Shown here: positions 16,225-16,516 of the stretch, in pieces
How positions within the stretch are numbered: position 1 is the stretch's first letter
How the letters are laid out: each line of letters begins with the position of its first letter
Source: Acidothermaceae bacterium
GTDB taxonomy: Bacteria > Actinomycetota > Actinomycetes > Acidothermales > Acidothermaceae
Assembly (NCBI GenBank): GCA_025925185.1
Contig: JAICLV010000048.1
Coordinates: 1-16,516, forward strand
DNA length: 16,516 nucleotides
Reading direction: 5' to 3'
Translations under genes and position numbers: made by a program
Notes under the pieces: model-generated
Database searches by the model: none
What the model saw: the letters and a program-made list of their open reading frames with translations, nothing else
What the model was told of the DNA's origin: nothing

Positions 16225-16516
16225 CTAGGCGGAGGTCTGCTCGGCGATCTTCGCGCGCAACTGGAGAACCGCCTTGGTGTGCATCTGGCAGATGCGGCTC
16301 TCGGTGACACCGAGCACCTGGCCAATTTCGGCCAGCGTCACGCCCTCGTAGTAGTACAACGTGACGACGATCTTCTCGCGCTCGGGCAGCGTGTTGATCG
16401 CGCGCGAGAGCAGGTACTTCGTCTCCTCCGTCTCGAACGCCTCGACCGGGTCTTCGGCCTTGGTGTCTTCGAGAGTGTCGACCAGCGACAGCTTGTCGCC
16501 ACGCTCACCGCCGACG
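16225..16516 (-). CDS. whiG: WhiG/FliA-type RNA polymerase sigma factor (partial, C-terminal part)
   Basis: Only the last 96 codons are in the window; the gene continues past the right edge. The translation has a region-3 remnant ([20 protein letters not shown]), followed by sigma region 4: [19 protein letters not shown] and the helix-turn-helix [16 protein letters not shown], ending [19 protein letters not shown]. This is very close to the Streptomyces WhiG C-terminus and the FliA motility-sigma family. It directs transcription of sporulation or motility genes; which one cannot be told here. The stop at 16225 faces the M23 gene stop across a 36-base gap. A WhiG-type gene next to the M23/rpsB block is typical of actinobacteria. 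Confidence 0.93.
   Translation of the reverse strand, partial: VGGERGDKLSLVDTLEDTKAEDPVEAFETEETKYLLSRAINTLPEREKIVVTLYYYEGVTLAEIGQVLGVTESRICQMHTKAVLQLRAKIAEQTSA

Overview
The window is high-GC actinobacterial DNA. The order M23 peptidase / rpsB-tsf-pyrH-frr-cdsA, with a WhiG-type sigma factor at the right edge, is typical of Actinomycetes. The EF-Ts and UMP kinase sequences look closest to the Mycobacterium/Frankineae side of the phylum; this is an impression from motifs, not a search. Codon use looks uniform, and no insertion sequence, tRNA, rRNA or CRISPR array was seen.

Left region (1-6080), pentose uptake and catabolism. Three + strand genes with ATGA overlaps encode a sugar ABC transporter ATPase, its permease and L-arabinose isomerase (araA). 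A LacI-family regulator faces them on the - strand. Further along on the - strand is an exported aldose 1-epimerase. A plausible scheme is extracellular mutarotation of a sugar, uptake by the ABC importer, isomerisation by AraA, and control by the LacI protein. A GCAAGCGATTGC site in the epimerase promoter region fits a LacI-family operator. araB, araD and the substrate-binding protein are not in the window and may lie to the left.

Middle region (6275-10313), housekeeping block on the - strand: rpsB (S2), tsf (EF-Ts), pyrH (UMP kinase), frr (ribosome recycling factor) and cdsA (CDP-diacylglycerol synthase). Hairpins follow cdsA and the epimerase.

Right region. A 477 bp divergent gap (10314-10790) carries a 20 bp palindrome, a 17+17 bp inverted repeat and an 18 bp TetR-type operator. 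The operator controls tetR, probably as a leaderless transcript, followed by two overlapping ABC exporter half-transporter genes. The defects in the two ATPases are complementary (Ser in the H-loop of one, a degenerate signature in the other), which indicates an asymmetric heterodimeric exporter. This cassette sits between rpsB and the M23 peptidase gene, which are usually neighbours. The M23 protein lacks its first expected zinc-ligand His and has a hexapeptide-repeat tail. The window ends inside a WhiG/FliA-type sigma factor gene.

I found no convincing new multi-gene system. The most notable items are the three in-frame coding tandem repeats (18, 9 and 18 bp periods), the hairpin-rich rpsB/tetR gap, the candidate operators and the probable loss of catalysis in the M23 protein.
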